Shown: positions 62,895-64,000 of the stretch, in pieces
Numbering within the stretch: the stretch's first letter is position 1
Layout of the letters: each line of letters starts with the position of its first letter
Source: Bdellovibrionia bacterium
GTDB lineage: Bacteria; Bdellovibrionota; Bdellovibrionia; Bdellovibrionales; JAGQZY01
DNA length: 64,000 bases
Assembly (NCBI GenBank): GCA_030427805.1
Contig: JAUICP010000001.1
Location: 496,001 to 560,000, forward strand
Direction: 5' to 3'
Made by a program: the position numbers and the translations under genes
Notes under the pieces: generated by a model
Databases searched by the model: none
Seen by the model: only the letters and a program-made list of their open reading frames with translations
Told to the model about the DNA's origin: nothing

Positions 62895-62921
62895 GCAAAA
62901 AGGGAATAACTCCCTTTTTGC
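62895..62921 (-). terminator. Terminator-like hairpin upstream of the MBL-like gene
   Basis: GCAAAAAGGGA-ATAAC-TCCCTTTTTGC, perfect 11-base arms, followed on the minus strand by ATTTTTTATG. It lies between the MBL-like gene and the next gene on the other strand, so it either ends a short minus-strand transcript from 62.9-63.15 kb, or attenuates the MBL-like gene. Confidence 0.6.
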
Positions 62922-63213
62922 AAATTAGGATTCTGAAGGTTTTTTATTGGTTAATAAATTTCGTCACTTTTGGTGGCTCTGGAACCAGTTCGGAAAAACA
63001 CGGGTTAGATGTTTATAATCTCCGAAAAAAATTCCAAAGTGACACCTCAACTGACAACATAGGTATATTTTTCAAGACCTGTGCCAATCAAAATCAGTGT
63101 TGAAATGACCCCATGGCTCTGTCGCGTCAAGTGTCTCCGGCCTTTCATTGAGTTTAGAGAATGGTGTCATCCTTTCCGTTGATCAATTGAGTAGAAGGGG
63201 TCAGCATTATTTT
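62922..63213. other. Interval without a recognised gene
   Basis: Divergent region of about 290 bases between the MBL-like gene and the histone-fold gene. It contains no family-like frame; a 61-codon open frame on the plus strand (62918-63103) lacks a ribosome site or homology signs. If the hairpin at 62895 is a terminator, a minus-strand small RNA could start here. Confidence 0.5.
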
Positions 63214-63711
63214 ATGGAACAAAATTATTGGAAAAAGTGTAGCGCCTGTAAGAAAGAGATCCCATTTTCCCACAAATACTATCAGTGTAGTGTTTCTACC
63301 TGTCAGGGTAAGCGAACAGGCCTCCAGTTTTGTTCAGTCTCCTGTTGGGAGCGACATCTGCCGGGTGCTAGGCATAAGAACGCTGGTGCCATCGAAAAGC
63401 ACTCCCCAAGTAAGGCTGAGTTTGAGAAGGAGCAGGGGGGCTCAGAAGCGAGTCAGCCCCAACGTCGAATCATTCGCAGTCAACCCGCTTCGGCCCAGGG
63501 GAATCCTGGTGATAAAGCCAAAGTTGATAACCACGAAGTCCTGATAGTGGCTTCAAAGCTCAAGCAATACATTAAAGATGTGTCGGGTATGAATACTTCT
63601 CAATCTGTACTCAATGTACTCTCGGATATGGTTCGTCGAGCGAGCCAAGATGCAATCGATCGCGCTAGAGAGGATGGTCGAAAAACCGTCCTCGACCGGG
63701 ATTTTAAGTAG
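63214..63711 (+). CDS. Zinc-finger plus histone-fold protein
   Basis: 165 residues. The N-terminus holds a zinc-binding region with C9, C12, C25, C30, C40, C44 and nearby H48 and H54, ending FCSVSCWERH, similar to MYND/HIT treble-clef fingers. After a flexible linker (about 55-107) the C-terminal 58 residues look like a histone fold: KLKQYIKDVSGMNTSQ, then VLSDMVRRASQDAIDRAR and GRKTVLDRDF, the last being the RKTV..D loop of archaeal histones and of the Bdellovibrio histone Bd0055. The third helix is nearly absent. It probably binds DNA. The open frame reaches TTG at 63148; ATG 63214 starts before the finger. Confidence 0.78.
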   Translation: MEQNYWKKCSACKKEIPFSHKYYQCSVSTCQGKRTGLQFCSVSCWERHLPGARHKNAGAIEKHSPSKAEFEKEQGGSEASQPQRRIIRSQPASAQGNPGDKAKVDNHEVLIVASKLKQYIKDVSGMNTSQSVLNVLSDMVRRASQDAIDRAREDGRKTVLDRDFK

Positions 63712-63715
63712 TCGA

Positions 63716-64000
63716 TTACTGGGCTAAATAATTACTGATTTTTTCGAGTTCCTCAGTACTCAGAATTTCTCCGTAGGAGTTTGGCATAACTCCGCTCGGG
63801 CAGTCTCCAGATGGACAATGTTGGGAAATGCTTGCTTCAGGGTTGAGTATGGCTTCTTTGATTTCATTGGAAGTCATTCTTAGCCCAAGATTATTGAAGC
63901 TCGGCCCGACGACACCACCATCATTACCGAGCCTGTGGCAGCCCGTACAGCCGTATTCCACGAGAAGTTGATAGGATTCGTCAGACTGCTCTAAGCCCTC
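63716..64000 (-). CDS. C-type cytochrome, cut by the window edge
   Basis: The frame is open to the right edge, so the N-terminus is missing; 94 residues are visible. The haem site is EYGCTGCHRLG, followed by GPSFNNLG, and a later Met (GVMPNSYGEIL) can be the sixth ligand, with the end EELEKISNYLAQ typical of class I cytochromes c. Its end lies five bases from the histone-fold gene's stop, tail to tail. Confidence 0.88.
   Translation of the reverse strand, partial: EGLEQSDESYQLLVEYGCTGCHRLGNDGGVVGPSFNNLGLRMTSNEIKEAILNPEASISQHCPSGDCPSGVMPNSYGEILSTEELEKISNYLAQ

Noticed and set aside
62870-62923. Longer N-terminus for the MBL-like gene
   Set aside because: It starts with TTG inside a terminator-like hairpin; the ATG at 62869 fits the domain.
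63148-63213. Longer N-terminus for the histone-fold protein
   Set aside because: It would start with TTG without a clear ribosome site; the zinc finger begins just after the ATG at 63214. Not fully excluded.

Overview
The window looks like a chromosomal segment of a Gram-negative member of Bdellovibrionota (Bdellovibrio-like). The support is indirect but consistent. There are many lipoprotein and signal-peptide starts, two of them ending in the (F/Y)QNCG motif I associate with this phylum. There is a TIGR02147-type regulator, a TonB-dependent receptor, a bacterial histone-fold protein with a zinc finger, and a one-piece tmRNA. Base composition is moderate and even, with no rRNA, tRNA, intact insertion sequence, prophage or CRISPR array seen.

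Layout. 0-8 kb: a sensor kinase with three N-terminal repeats overlapping a receiver-only response regulator, a RadD-type helicase, and an HlyD/FtsX/ATPase export operon. 8-32 kb: mostly minus-strand housekeeping and accessory genes. These include GNATs, an AlkD-like protein with a LysR regulator facing a Tat-type pirin, an MsbA-like exporter, a lipoprotein-like thiol peroxidase, a DMFase-like protein, YdeI, a CoA-binding protein, an SDR, ArsC, a PA14-like lipoprotein, an aldo-keto reductase, a Tat sulfatase and an RTX-repeat lipoprotein. 32.4-39.8 kb: a run of twelve minus-strand genes, mostly small enzymes (isomerase, extradiol dioxygenase, SRPBCC, SnoaL, two VOC, GFA, GNATs, a GMC oxidoreductase, an AAC(6')-like acetyltransferase). 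40.4-43.7 kb: a possible integration scar next to ssrA (tmRNA). Its 3' end is copied at two upstream points that flank a MarR-controlled tandem-CDGSH/glutamate-synthase fusion. 44.2-53 kb: a secreted-protein region around a TIGR02147 regulator whose leader has a 10-base homopolymer and whose intergenic region carries two matching palindromes. It includes tandem secreted paralogues and a protein made of eight 16-residue Cys-pair repeats. 53.4-64 kb: a TPR regulator with two putative HTH regions, an FG-GAP-like lipoprotein, a TonB receptor/racemase/S9 peptidase locus, an MBL-like protein, the histone-fold protein, and a c-type cytochrome cut by the window edge.

How they work together. The clearest units are the export operon (5.3-8.0 kb), the LysR/AlkD versus pirin divergent pair, the MarR/CDGSH pair with a perfect 19-bp palindrome between them, the TIGR02147/secreted-protein divergent unit, and the receptor-racemase-peptidase unit that suggests peptide or amino-acid scavenging. 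The most notable single items are the zinc-finger/histone-fold protein near 63.2 kb, the 48-bp repeat gene near 52.6 kb, and the repeated tmRNA 3' ends. All functions are inferred from sequence reading alone; no database search was run.
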